From Polydactylus sextarius (taxonomy: Eukaryota > Chordata > Actinopteri > Polynemidae): DNA of 64,000 nucleotides. The DNA is taken from positions 5,401,501 through 5,465,500 of the forward strand of contig CM028917.1 in NCBI GenBank assembly GCA_016801845.1, written 5' to 3'. Under the pieces are notes generated by a model. It searched no databases and was not told the DNA's origin. It saw only the letters and a list, made by a program, of their open reading frames with translations. Shown piece by piece: positions 51,565-62,996 of this stretch. The position numbers and the translations under genes are program-made. Numbering within the stretch: position 1 is the first letter of the stretch; each line of letters starts with the position of its first letter.

Positions 51565-51718
51565 GTAAATAAAACATGTGATATTCCTTAACTTTCTTTT
51601 GTTTTTACTGATAGAAATGATGTATAAACTGAGAAAAGCAACAAGTTAAAATGAGGAAGAATGATATCAGCATCAAGACAATATATTTACCACCCTAACG
51701 TTATGGTTTCTTTTTCAG

Positions 51719-52012
51719 TGATCCTCCCAAAGCCCAGCATCTCCATGAATCCCTCGGGTCCAGTTATCTGGGGTCAGAATGTTGACATTGTTTGTTCAGT
51801 CTCAACTCGGCATTTAGGTGGAACATTCACTCTTCAGAAGACCTCAGGCTCATTCAGACAGACCAAGTCATCAAGTACCAGTTCTGTTACCTTCAACATC
51901 CATCAAGTGACCTTTGACAATGAGGGATCATACCAGTGTCAGTACCAGACAACAGTTTCCAATCGAAATTTCAGGTCTCCCCTCAGTGGGTCTGTCAGAC
52001 TCTCAGTTATTG
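51719..52012 (+). CDS. Ig-like exon beta-4
   Basis: Intact phase 1-1 exon of the LSGSVRLSVIG variant. Confidence 0.9.
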
Positions 52013-53445
52013 GTAAGACAAGTACACTCACATCTTGAACTTGTTCATGTACACATATAATTTATCGATGGAAATTCAAGGCTTAAAGTTACAGAGTACA
52101 ATTATTATAAAGTAACATATGTCAAAGAAGCATTCTGACATCTGAAATTTATTGTGTTAAAAGTATTGAAAACTTTTAATACTTATATTATATCAGCTAC
52201 CTTTTTGAATCAACTTGTTATCATGTTTTAACATACGCAAAGTTCATTTTACACCGAATTTCCCTTTGAAGATACCCTGATAACTGAAACTAAGGTATGG
52301 ACTTGTTCATGGGTGGACTGAGAGACATGTTGAGTCACTTCAAAGATGTTCAACAAATTATTGAGTTCTCTAGCATTATCATCGTTGGGGTTGTCAATAT
52401 GACTTAGTGTTTTCATGAAATAGACTATTTTCCTTTTAGAGTAGGGATAGAAGATGATCAAGTTAATCAAAGAGTCTACCAGAATTGGCTTGTTGTTTTG
52501 TATCTTATCACAATTAAAATATTACGAAAGCCAGCAGAAATATATTCAAATGATGCAAAGTCAAATTATACCCTAACCTGAAATAGCCTTTTCAAAATTA
52601 CATTCCAGTTGCAAATACTCCAGCTTTCAAATCATGCTAAGCTTCAGTTTTTAGTAATATGAGATGTAATTCATGACCAATAATCAGGTCATTGATAAGG
52701 AAAAACTTATGATACAATGTACAACCTACAGTCTTACATTTAGCAGTGCAGCTTTTATATCAGAACAAGAGAACATGGACACAGTAGGCTGTTGGGAAAA
52801 AGTTAGTATGTCTGATGTACTGTCAGGTGCATTGAGTTCCTTAATGCTGCAAATAATAGTAGAGTGGAAAACAGACGCTTGTCTCTTTCATTACCCGGGT
52901 GCAGCAACACATTTGGGTAACAAATGTCTGTCTCAAATAAAGGCCAGGTGTGATTTTCTCCTTGTTGTTGAAGTTATCTCATTCTAACTCCCCCACACCC
53001 AGACCAGAGCATGTGAGCATAGCGGGGCATGCAAAATATAACTGGGGCATGGTGCTTGTTTTAATTCAAAGTTTCGAGCGATGGCTCCGTCTCGCTCCAG
53101 TTCGGCTCTGATACCACTCACACTACGAGTCTACAAGTTTTCTTTCGACACTTATTGCTTATTGAGACAGGAAGCCTTAAATAGTCATGGAAAGAATCAT
53201 GTTTTATGAGTGATTGGTGATTGGATTTGAATTTTGAGGGATCTACATTGAGTTACCTAGGGTTTATTTGTTGTATTTTTGGTCAAGTAACTGCTCAATG
53301 ATTGTTTCCAACAGTATTTATTTATAGCGTAAGACTATACTTATACACAGATGAGGGAGAGAGAAAGTCCAGGATTAGGATTAGCTTTAGGGGACAAAAG
53401 ACAAAAATTTAATACATTTAAAATTCTATTATTTTGCCATTTTTT

Positions 53446-53688
53446 TGCCATAAATGCTGCTGGTGTGGTTACCTTGGGTCAGGACATTGGCATTTTAGTT
53501 GAACCGGTGCAACATTCATACTTCAAAAGCCCAGCATTCAGACAGACCCATACAACAAGTACTGCTGCTACCTTCAGTGTCCATCAGGTTACTTTTGATG
53601 ATGAGGGATCATACCAATGTCTATTTCAAATTGGCTCATCTCAAGTCTTCACCTCCTGTTCAGTGACTTGTCAGTCTGTCTGTCACTG
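53446..53688 (+). pseudogene. Ig-like exon alpha-5, gapped copy
   Basis: The acceptor and first codons (GLPKPSIS) are missing: the T-run leads directly into the codons for INAAGVV. Several further short losses and changes follow (first Ig Cys lost, SFRQ region rebuilt as SPAFRQ, end of domain altered). The donor is kept at 53689. Flanking introns also show small gaps at 53710-53730, recalling the 41-44 kb block. Confidence 0.8.
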
Positions 53689-53832
53689 GTAAATAAAACA
53701 TGTGATATTCTTACTTTCAAAATGATAGAAATGATGTATAAACTGAGAAAAGCAACAAGTTAAAATGAGGAAGAATGATATCAGCATCAAGACAATATAT
53801 TTACCACCCTAACGTTATGGTTTCTTTTTCAG

Positions 53833-54126
53833 TGATCCTCCCAAAGCCCAGCATCTCCATGAATCCCTCGGGTCCAGTTATCTGGGGTCAGAATGTTGAC
53901 ATTGTTTGTTCAGTCTCAACTCGGCATTTAGGTGGAACATTCACTCTTCAGAAGACCTCAGGCTCATTCAGACAGACCAAGTCATCAAGTACCAGTTCTG
54001 TTACCTTCAACATCCATCAAGTGACCTTTGACAATGAGGGATCATACCAGTGTCAGTACCAGACAACAGTTTCCAATCGAAATTTCAGGTCTCCCCTCAG
54101 TGGGTCTGTCAGACTCTCAGTTATTG
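53833..54126 (+). CDS. Ig-like exon beta-5
   Basis: Intact phase 1-1 exon of the LSGSVRLSVIG variant, although its alpha partner is ruined. Confidence 0.9.
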
Positions 54127-55564
54127 GTAAGACAAGTACACTCACATCTTGAACTTGTTCATGTACACATATAATTTATCGATGGAAATTCAAGGCTTAA
54201 AGTTACAGAGTACAATTATTATAAAGTAACATATGTCAAAGAAGCATTCTGACATCTGAAATTTATTGTGTTAAAAGTATTGAAAACTTTTAATACTTAT
54301 ATTATATCAGCTACCTTTTTGAATCAACTTGTTATCATGTTTTAACATACGCAAAGTTCATTTTACACCAAATTTCCCTTTGAAGATACCCTGATAACTG
54401 AAACTAAGGTATGGACTTGTTCATGGGTGGACTGAGAGACATGTTGAGTCACTTCAAAGATGTTCAACAAATTATTGAGTTCTCTAGCATTATCATCGTT
54501 GGGGTTGTCAATATGACTTAGTGTTTTCATGAAATAGACTATTTTCCTTTTAGAGTAGGGACAGAAGATGATCGAGTTAATCAAAAAGATTACCAGAATT
54601 GGCTTGTTGTTTTGTATCTTATCACAATTAAAATATTACGAAAGCCAGCAGAAATATATTCAAATGATGCAAAGTCAAATTATACCCTAACCTGAAATAG
54701 CCTTTTCAAAATTACATTCCAGTTGCAAATACTCCAGCTTTCAAATCATGCTAAGCTTCAGTTTTCAGTAATATGAGATGTAATTCATGACCAATAATCA
54801 GGTCATTGATAAGGAAAAACTTATGATACAATGTACAACCTACAGTCTTATATTTAGCAGTGCAGCTTTTATATCAGAACAAGAGAACATGGACACAGTA
54901 GGCTGTTGGGAAAAAGTTAGTATATCTGATGTACTGTCAGGTGCATTGAGTTCCTTAAAGCTGCAATTAATAGTAGAGTAGCAAACAGATGCTTGTCTCT
55001 TTCATTACCTGGGGGCAACAACACATTTGGGTAACAAATGTCTGTCTCAAATAAAGGCCAGGTCTGATTTTCTCCTTGTCGTTGAAGTTATCTCATTCTA
55101 ACTCCCCCACACCCAGACCAGAGCATGTGAGCATAGCGGGGCATGCAAAATATAACTGGGGCATGGTGCTTGTTTTAATCCAAAGTTTAGAGCGATGGCT
55201 CCGTCTCGCTCCAGTTCCACTCTGATACCACTCACACTACGAGTCTACAAGTTTTCTTTCGGCACTCATTGCTTATTGAGACAGGAAGCCTTAAATAGTC
55301 ATGGAAAGAATCATGTTTTATGAGTGATTGGTGATTGGATTTAAATTTTGAGGGATCTACATTGAGTTACCTGGGGTTTGTTTGTTGTATTTTTGGTCAA
55401 GTAACTGCTTAATGATTGTTTCCAACAGTATTTATTTATAGCGTAAGACTATACTTATACACAGATGAGGGAGAGAGAGAAACCAGGATTAGGATTAGCT
55501 TTAGGGGACAAAAGACAAAAATTTTATACATTTAAAATTCTATTATTTTGCCATTTTTTAACAG

Positions 55565-55852
55565 GCCTTCCAAAGCCCAGCATTTCCATAAATGCTGCTG
55601 GTGTGGTTACCTGGGGTCAGGACATTGGCATCACCTGTTCAATTGCAGTTGAACACGGTGCAACATTCATACTTCAAAAGACGTCAGGCTCATTCAGACA
55701 GACCCAGACAACAAGTACCAACTCTGCTACCTTCAGTGTCCATCAAGTTACTTTTGATGATGAGGGATCATACCAATGTCTATTTCAAATAAGGGGCTCA
55801 TCTCAAGTCTTCACCTCCCCCTTAAGTGACTATGTCAGTCTGTCTGTCACTG
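55565..55852 (+). CDS. Ig-like exon alpha-6
   Basis: Intact 288-bp phase 1-1 exon. LSDYVSLSVTG replaces LSDSVSLSVTG. Last alpha exon. Confidence 0.88.
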
Positions 55853-56006
55853 GTAAATAAAACATGTGAAATTCCTTAACTTTCTTTTGTTTTTACTGAT
55901 AGAAATGATGTATAAACTGAGAAAAGCAACAAGTTAAAATGAGGAAGAATGATATCAGCATCAAGACAATATATTTACCACCCTAACGTTATGGTTTCTT
56001 TTTCAG

Positions 56007-56300
56007 TGATCCTCCCAAAGCCCAGCATCTCCATGAATCCCTCGGGTCCAGTTATCTGGGGTCAGAATGTTGACATTGTTTGTTCAGTCTCAACTCGGCA
56101 TTTAGGTGGAACATTCACTCTTCAGAAGACCTCAGGCTCATTCAGACAGACCAAGTCATCAAGTACCAGTTCTGTTACCTTCAACATCCATCAAGTGACC
56201 TTTGACAATGAGAGATCATACCAGTGTCAGTACCAGACAACAGTTTCCAATCGAAATTTCAGGTCTCCCCTCAGTGAGTCTGTCAGACTTTCAGTTATTG
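56007..56300 (+). CDS. Ig-like exon beta-6
   Basis: Intact phase 1-1 exon. NERSYQCQY replaces NEGSYQCQY, a Gly to Arg change in the conserved D-x-G-x-Y-x-C turn that may weaken the fold. Shares the LSESVRLSVIG ending with beta-0 and beta-1. Confidence 0.9.
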
Positions 56301-56443
56301 GTAAGATAAGTACACTCACATCTTGAACTTGTTCATGTAGACATATAATGTATCCTTGGAAATTTACAGCAGAAAGTTTTGGAGTACAATTGTTATAAAG
56401 TAACATATGTCAAAGAAGCATTCTGACATCTGAAATTTATTGC

Positions 56444-56445
<2 letters not shown>

Positions 56446-56500
<55 letters not shown>
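56446..56500 (+). repeat. (TA)n microsatellite
   Basis: About 27 TA units in the intron between beta-6 and the membrane-proximal Ig exon; absent from the equivalent introns of the other Ig units. Confidence 0.95.
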
Positions 56501-56502
<2 letters not shown>

Positions 56503-56587
56503 ACATTTTTAATACTTATATTATATCAGCTACCTTTTTGAATCAAGAAAATCTTTTTGATCCCCTCTTCCTTTCCTTTGTAACCAG

Positions 56588-56911
56588 TACCACTGCAGCA
56601 GCCTAACATCTCCCTGTCATCTCCTGATGGAGGGCTGGTCTGGAGTCCTGAAGCTGCAGAGATCACAAAGGGTTACAGCTTTGTCATCACCTGCAAAAGT
56701 TCTTTTCATTATCCTGGAGGTGTTTTCTCTCTGATCTTTTCTGGGTCCAACAACACTGACACCAAACCTACAGTCAATGACTCAGCAATATTTGAGTTTC
56801 CTGTAGCTGGGTATGAACACCAGGGCAACTACAGCTGCTTGTATGAAGTAACATTGTCATCGAGAAAGTTCAGTTCTGTGGAGTCAACATCAGTTCAGCT
56901 CATTATTAAAT
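56588..56911 (+). CDS. Membrane-proximal Ig-like exon (divergent)
   Basis: 324 bp, phase 1-1, single copy. Reads VPLQQPNISLSSPDGGLVWS, GYSFVITCKSS (first Cys), GGVFSLIFSGSNNTD, EHQGNYSCLYEVTL (second Cys), ending SVQLIIK. Four likely sequons (NIS, NNT, NDS, NYS). Donor GTAAGT. Clearly different from alpha and beta, and fixed as the juxtamembrane domain by the following TM exon. Confidence 0.88.
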
Positions 56912-57603
56912 GTAAGTAGACAACATTTAAGAAAATATTCTGGACCTTGCTCTCTCCCTGTTTAATGCATTCCTCTATGACCTCTTCAACTCCATTAAAG
57001 AACTAGTTGTTTATCAATTAACCTCATTGTTTCAGCTGGCTATAAAATGGACCATGGTCAGCACTATCACTGAGTAGCACATAACCCAAGAGTTCACTGA
57101 ACTGGCTTTCCTGGCCCTCAAGGGTTGATTTATCTTTGCATTCATCCAGATCCTCCCCAAGATCCCAAGCAGCAGTTTTATTGTCAAGTCACTGCCTCTG
57201 ATGTGGGAGTAGGAGTTACTCTCAAATCCTCGAGTGACCTTCCTCCTCCTACCCCACCTGCCATTTCTGAGTTCTGCTGCTTCTCTACAATGGTTTATAA
57301 TTGTAGAGTTCACTGATGTCTCTAATTAAAATGATCTTAGTTTAGGAAAAATATTGGTAGAAACATTTCAGTGGCATTCTAACATTGGTCATGACTCATA
57401 TGTCTGCTCTCTCACCTGAATCCATGCATACATCTCTCACCTTATCAATCTGTGTCATGTTTCAAAAGATAGTTGTTTTAGAAGTATTAACTACTGCTTT
57501 TGAGAGTCATTGACTGTTTTGGTTTTGATTAGAAAAATACACTCTACTAGAGAATCGGACATGTTCAGTACAAATAATAACTTGTTAATGTTTTCTCTCC
57601 TAG
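56912..57603 (+). other. Intron between the last Ig exon and the TM exon
   Basis: No exon with proper splice sites is recognised. Open frames at 57032-57313 (minus) and 57125-57316 (plus) show no family likeness. Confidence 0.5.
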
Positions 57604-57735
57604 TTCCTCTGTTGCTGGTGTCCTCCTCAGTAGCTTCTGGAAGCCTGATGCTGCTCCTGCTGGTCTTGGTGATGATCTATCTGGTTCACAGGAGAAGACA
57701 ACAAGCCAATGAGCCCACAGCCATCATTACTCAAA
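57604..57735 (+). CDS. Transmembrane exon
   Basis: 132 bp, phase 1-1 (TTCCTAG-like acceptor, donor AAAGTCTG at 57736). Codes for FPLLLVSSSVASGSLM then LLLLVLVMIYLV, a single hydrophobic span, followed by the stop-transfer HRRRQQ. This makes the product a type I membrane protein. The donor is weak, and a read-through frame stays open to about 57800. Confidence 0.85.
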
Positions 57736-57874
57736 GTCTGTACTCACTAAGACACATGTTATATTACATTACATTGTATATCAAAGTGTTTGTGTTTTAA
57801 AGTGCACAAGTAACTTTCTTGATCACTTGATCCTCATATTCACAACAAATTCTGTTTCTGCACTTGTATTACAG

Positions 57875-58293
57875 TGGCTGTCATGAATAATTATGAAGAT
57901 TCTGAAGAAGAGGAGGAAGACCCCTATGTGAACTTTGAACCTCCGCAGTATGAGAAGATGCAGGGGACGCAAACAAGTGAAATGATGGTGAAACACTGGG
58001 GTGAAGATCATGATTTTGAGGGACAGGAAAATGTTGAAGGCCATGGTTATGCAGGGAGCCAGGAGATCTATTCTACTGTAGAGGACAACAGAGAGGAAGA
58101 GGTGTATGTCGACAATGTTGATGTATATGAAGTAGTTCAAGGGGAAGAAAACAGTGATAGTGATGACAACTGCCTAAATGTAGACCAGCCAGCCAGCAGT
58201 ACACCAGAATATGACATCGACATTTATGGCGAACAAAACATTATCTATCAAAACTGCATAAAATCCCCACCATCTTTCCCCTCCCATCAATAG
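57875..58293 (+). CDS. Cytoplasmic tail exon with tyrosine motifs
   Basis: About 138 codons to a TAG at 58291-58293. Very acidic (SEEEEEDPYVNF) with ten tyrosines. Seen motifs: YEKM (YxxM, the consensus for PI3-kinase p85 SH2), YVNF and YQNC (YxN, Grb2-type SH2), and YSTV with YVDNV and YEVV (YxxV). None fits the strict ITIM (I/V/L/S-x-Y-x-x-I/V/L), and a classical ITAM spacing with Leu/Ile is absent. The inference is an activating or costimulatory signalling tail that recruits SH2 adaptors. Confidence 0.85.
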
Positions 58294-58680
58294 AGGGTAG
58301 ATCCCTGGAATCTATTTAGGCAGCCAGGTCACCTGTGTGACTCCCTTTTCTCCCTTCCTGAGAACAAAGGACCTAGTTGGCCTCATCCTCCCCATCACAA
58401 CTGTTTGAGCTGTGTATTTGATGTGAGTTATCCTTTTATCTACACACTCTTAGAATGTTTAGTATATTCAATATTTAATTCAATAATATATATGCTAAGT
58501 TTAACCTTTACAAAGTTAAGTTGTGTTTTGTTTAGAATAAATCCTTTCTGTTTATCTGTTAATCGATCCTTTAAGTTTGAGCTGTGTGGATTAATATTTG
58601 TTTCATTTACTTCTCTTTTTTCTCCAGTTGTAAACCAACTTAAACCAATAAAATGAACTTGAACTGGACCCTCTGTTTCT
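58294..58680 (+). other. 3' UTR of the SRCR-Ig gene
   Basis: Follows the tail exon stop and contains a canonical poly(A) signal (CCAATAAAATGAAC) and a T/TG-rich stretch after it. Confidence 0.65.
58647..58652 (+). terminator. Poly(A) signal AATAAA
   Basis: Canonical hexamer about 350 bases after the stop codon of the cytoplasmic exon, followed within 30 bases by TCTGTTTCTGTGC. Confidence 0.7.
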
Positions 58681-59700
58681 GTGCATTGTTCTGACCAACA
58701 ACCCGCTGCGTTGATCTATTACTAACACGAACCTGCCACTTCCCTCCTCACAAAGTCAATATTTTCCAAAACATTTCAAATTTGTAGACATTTTTTTGCG
58801 TGTGCACTTTCTCCTAACAAGAGAAAGCATACATTATAACCTGTCCAAAATCTATGCTATACTACAGTTACCATCTTTGAGTGTGCTGTTGATGGAAAAA
58901 AAGAAAGAAAAAAAATCATCAAAAATCATTTAAACATAATAAATATTTTATTGGATTTGAAATAAACTTTCAAGTCCAAGCATACATACAACAAACATTA
59001 GTAGTATAAATTTATTGGGAAATAAAAACTATTTTTTGTTTCTTCATAGTATTCTTCATACTAATTACTGAAACAATGAATATTGTATATAATTATAGAT
59101 TATGCTCAAACCAGTCTGTTGTGCCACAAGCCAAAATATGCTGATCTAATAGTAAAGTTTATACAGAAAGTTTTACTGTTGATCGCTACACATCATTTAT
59201 TACATTACATTTAAATTTACATTTGTCAGATGCTTTTATCTGAATCAATTCACTAATAAGTGACAACACCAAAACTTCAGGGTCATAAGGAGCATGATGG
59301 AAGTAAATAAGTTTGACAAGGCAAAGAACTTAACTAAGACGTGGAGTGGAGATGTTATTGAAGGAGGTTCATTGTGATACAGAGAACTCCCTTGCTCTGA
59401 TAGCATTTCTACCATCATGTAACCACAAATAAGAACAGTCTGTTGTAGTATAAATGTTAAGGACAAACATGACAGAATTTGAGCTGCAAGATTGAATAGT
59501 TATGTGTTTGATTTCCTGTTGGTTAGTCAAGTGTTTTATCTTAGTTTAGTATTGTTTCCATGTTCCCAACATAGTTTATGAATAACAACAAATAACAAAC
59601 AAATATATATATATATGTTTATATACCCTAAGCTTCCGTGTGGGCACACTCAGCGGAAGTGCAAACTCGAGGGCTCCCAAACTCTGCTTGCTGTTAATTT

Positions 59701-59733
<33 letters not shown>

Positions 59734-61464
59734 TGTTTTAACAACTACTTGCAAACATTTAGTCTCTATTGTCTCTGCCTGGTCTCCCCCCTTTTCTTCC
59801 TCCTTCCTCCCCTGTCCTCCTCCCCTCCCTTTCCTTTGTCTCTTCTCTTTCTCTTTTCTCTGTTTTCATCTCACCCCAGCTGCAGCCGGTCGAGGCAGAT
59901 CAGACCGTCCACTCTGACTCTGGTTCTGATGGAGGTTTCTTCCTGTTAAAAGGGAGTTTTTCCTCTACATTGTCGCCAAGCGCTTGTTCATTGTGGAAAT
60001 GTTGAGTTTCTCTATGTAAAGTGCCTTGAGATAAATGTTTTTATGATCTGGCGCTATATAAATAAAACTGAGTTGAATTGAATTAAATATATTTGCCATT
60101 GCAAGTTGTTACATCTTGCTGTCCTGTTAACTAATGTGTGACATATTTCATTAATAACTCACTGTTTGTGCGTTGCTGCTGCTCCTTCAAGGTCTTATTG
60201 GAAGTAAAGAAAAATAAACACTGGTAAGAACACTACCGAAGAAATCCATCTGTAAACACATATTTGATGCAAATGTAGCCACCTACATCTTGTACATGAA
60301 CAGATAAATAATAGGAATATTAAGAAGAAAAACGGAAAAATATAAATTTATTAATCAAAAAATAATTCGAGATAAATGGTTTTTAAGAAACAAACAAATT
60401 GATTGGTTTGTTTAAGACATACAACACAAGACCCTGAGCATGACACAAAAGGGGTCGATTTTGATAAACAAATATTATATCATATTGACCCCCCCAGCGG
60501 GCAGGGCTTTAGGTTGACTCGGTAGTGACTGGTTGTAACTCAAGATGGTACATGACACAATCAAAAAAGAAGCGCCATTTTTAAAAACCAGTGGCAGAAG
60601 TGTATCAATAAATAGTTTCTATAAACAGCACCGTAGAAGTGAATGAAGCAACACAGTTGAAACTGTCACAAAAGATCGCAGGGTTTCACGTTTAACGATG
60701 CCACAGAATTCACTCAACATAGGCCGCTATAAATTAATTAATTAATTTTTCCAACACTAAACATAACGTTCAAAACAAACATTTCCCCCCCTCTCATCCT
60801 GTGCTTGCACACAAATGTAAGTGGTCTGTTGTAACACGAGAAAACAAACAAAAAAGGAATAAAAGGAGTAATGTACATTCATAGAGGTGTGAACAGCTGG
60901 TGTGCTATTTCCCCTTTATTTTAGTTTGCAACTATAGATAAATAAATGTAAATTCCAATGCTTTTTTAGGGTTCTCTATACAATATATGCAGCGTACACT
61001 GGAATCAGGATCAGATATTGATATGAGTGTAAACTGAAATATTTTCATTCTCTTTATTTCTTTTCTTTTTTTGACACCTGAAATGAGAACTGATTCTATT
61101 TGCTGTACCTGGCTAGCTAATTAAGTTATTGTTAAGTCCATGGGTTGGTTAAAAAAAAAAAAAACAGAATCTTGCTAACGTCTTAACTTTTCTAGCTGAC
61201 TCATTTTAAAACCCAACTACTGCACAACATAACAATGACAAAGCAGGAATTTGTAGATCCAGAGCAATAGCGCTGAGGTCTATTACGCTACTACTCTACT
61301 AATTCTCCTTTCTTTGCTTTATATATATATATGCTTTATATATATGTATGTAATTTACCATTACCATTTAAATAATACCAGTGCCACTGCAACTCTGTGT
61401 GGCCTCTACATGTCTACACCAACACTTCTGAGCCTGGACATTTATGTCACCTGTGATTACCAGG
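58681..61464. other. Intergenic region
   Basis: No supported exons. It holds a dispersed repeat (about 59190-59300, TTTGTCAGATGCTTTTATCTGA type), TA runs (59604-59616, 59701-59731, 61321-61345), a LINE-like tail (59870-60085), and a diverged copy of the putative SRCR promoter block (about 60882-60920, matching 62962-63000). The rest is AT-rich without a signal I can name. Confidence 0.6.
59870..60085 (+). repeat. LINE-like 3' tail (L2/Rex type)
   Basis: The segment with GGAGTTTTTCCTCTACATTG, AAAGTGCCTTGAGAT and GGCGCTATATAAATAAAACTG, ending in TGAATTGAATT, is a widespread fish LINE 3' end with a short repeat tail. It is preceded by a T/C-rich stretch (59780-59875). No ORF. The exact family is from memory. 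Confidence 0.6.
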
Positions 61465-61495
61465 ATGTTGAAACATCTACCTGGGCTGTTTTTTG
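61465..61495 (+). CDS. Orphan signal-peptide exon 1
   Basis: ATG opens MLKHLPGLFF and ends in phase 1 before GTGAAT. Nearly identical to the first exon of the right-hand SRCR gene (63114-63144), and upstream sequence is also shared (61375-61464 with 63025-63113). It should be the start of an SRCR receptor gene, but no SRCR exon follows before the next leader. Confidence 0.65.
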
Positions 61496-61745
61496 GTGAA
61501 TAATATGTGCCATGTGTGACAGAAAGTATCAGCATGTCTTGTTCTTTACAGTAGTATAAAGACCTGAGGTATTTTTGCACTCTGGTATCCAAAAAGCAAT
61601 GATTAGCATTTGCTATCTTATCATGTAAAGAAAATTTGCCTAAAGACAGAAGATCTTTATGTCTATTATATTAGTTTTGCAGAGTCATGTAAATCATTGC
61701 CAAAAAGCATTTTCTGCTCATATAATGTCTTTTTTTCTTATGCAG

Positions 61746-61772
61746 CTTTTCCCTTTACCTCATCTTCATCAG
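61746..61772 (+). CDS. Orphan signal-peptide exon 2
   Basis: 27-bp phase 1-1 mini-exon coding for FPFTSSSS after the junction Ala. Acceptor ATGCAG, donor GTCAGT. Matches the 33-bp exon at 63294-63326 but is two codons shorter and lacks the Cys-Ala before the expected cleavage site. Joined to 61465-61495 it gives a poor, short signal peptide, in line with a decayed copy. Confidence 0.55.
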
Positions 61773-62050
61773 GTCAGTCTATTCAACTGTACTATACACA
61801 TAAATCCTAAAGTTTTTGTGTGTTTTTTTTTTTTTTTTTAGCTGTGAAACTTTAACCTGACACGTTACATGACCGAAAGACACTTAAAGTTGATGCACTT
61901 CAAAAATGAGTCATGTGACACTTGCTTTATGTAATTATGTTATTGGCAATAGGCATCTAACTGCTGGCTATCTTCTTTCCCAGTTATTCAGTTGTCATTT
62001 ATCTTAGATGCAATATTTGATTGTGTGTGTACATATATACTCATATGTGT

Positions 62051-62085
<35 letters not shown>

Positions 62086-62115
62086 CATATATATATATAC
62101 ACACATACACACACG
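62051..62115 (+). repeat. (AC)n-(AT)n microsatellite
   Basis: AC units, then AT units, then AC units again. The Val-Cys and Ile-Tyr peptide on the minus strand is an artefact. Confidence 0.9.
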
Positions 62116-62982
62116 CACATACACACACGGAAGTGGGAATAAATAGATAAATAAATAAAAACTTCAGGACCATTGTTTTTCCAGCAACTGCCAGAATATT
62201 CTTTTTTTTCAATCTGAGATGTTTTTATTGAACCTTCTAATAAATAACAAAAATATATTTATTTGTCTCATTATTTTTTCTATGTTTTTTTGTTTATTTA
62301 ATTACACTTTTTATTTGATACATGCTGATTATTTTGATAAGAAGGAGGTCTCCGAAACTCATGTATCAAATATGATACAAGCTTTATCTTTGATTTTAAA
62401 TGACTGACTCTCTAATTCAATTGAATTTTTTGACGCACTTGGACTCCTACTTACATCTGTATCCCCTTGATACTCACAGACTAAGGTCCAAATGTGGTGA
62501 TGCATATAGTCGCGGGTACTTTGCGAAACTGTCAAAAATAAAACTTGCGGGTAGCACTCAGTCCTCAGGCAGAGCGTGCTTACAGTAATGCTTGAGCCTT
62601 CATGCACAAATAGTGATGCAAGAACAGCCTGTTGTGAAAAAAGAAGAGGAATTTATGCGACTTGATTCACACACCTACTCACACCCACAGTGTGCAGCGC
62701 AACATGTATCAAAAATGAAGACTAAAATGAAGACTTTTGTTCCTGATCAGTTAAATCCAGCAGACAGAAAAGAACATGTCCTGATTGGTTTCCTGTTGGT
62801 AAGTATACGAGTTTGTTAAAAATGTGGAATCTTTTAACATGTTTTAAGTTGACTGGCTTTGACTCACACAGTTAGAGAAATAGTCAAAGACAGAAACCTT
62901 GATCCACCCAAACACCACCATCAAGAGAGCAGGAACCTGTGACAGTCAGTGGCACTGAAGTAGAGGTGTGAAAAGCTGGTTT

Positions 62983-62996
62983 GCCAGTTCCTCTTT
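62983..62996 (+). promoter_or_regulatory. Possible PU.1/ETS site
   Basis: The minus strand reads AAAGAGGAACTGGC, close to the myeloid PU.1 consensus, about 120 bases before the leader ATG at 63114. The equivalent block near 60902-60916 keeps a GGAA core. Inference only; no TATA box was identified. Confidence 0.3.

Larger units (their letters stand above)
8586..58293 (+). other. SRCR-Ig type I membrane receptor locus (overall extent)
   Basis: Composite gene model: cut and degenerate SRCR exons (8586, 9980), 20 full-length SRCR exons (10218-37986), seven alpha/beta Ig exon pairs plus decayed copies (39464-56300), a membrane-proximal Ig exon (56588-56911), a transmembrane exon (57604-57735) and a cytoplasmic exon (57875-58293). 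All intact exons are phase 1-1 on the plus strand, so they can be spliced in any combination. Group B SRCR domains (one exon each, eight Cys) are typical of CD163, WC1, CD5/CD6 and DMBT1. The Ig plus tail architecture suggests a leukocyte surface receptor. No signal-peptide exon is visible at the left end, so this copy may be a remnant or may use a leader outside the recognised exons. Several genes cannot be excluded, but only one TM and tail are present. Confidence 0.7.

Noticed and set aside
57032..57316. Possible extra exon between the last Ig and the TM exon
   Set aside because: No matching acceptor/donor pair in phase 1 and no domain likeness; the Ig and TM exons already join in phase.
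57875..58293. ITIM or ITAM in the tail
   Set aside because: The residue two before each YxxV tyrosine is Glu or Asp, and IIYQNC has Cys at +3, so the strict ITIM is not met; ITAM Leu/Ile positions are Val.
59615..60005. Ser/Pro/Phe-rich frames
   Set aside because: Produced by a TA repeat, a T/C-rich tract and the LINE-like tail.
62592..62819. Coding exon of gene 2 ending at GTAAGT (62801)
   Set aside because: Good donor-like site, but the peptide has no signal-peptide character and the leader at 63114 explains the gene start; left as unassigned open frame.
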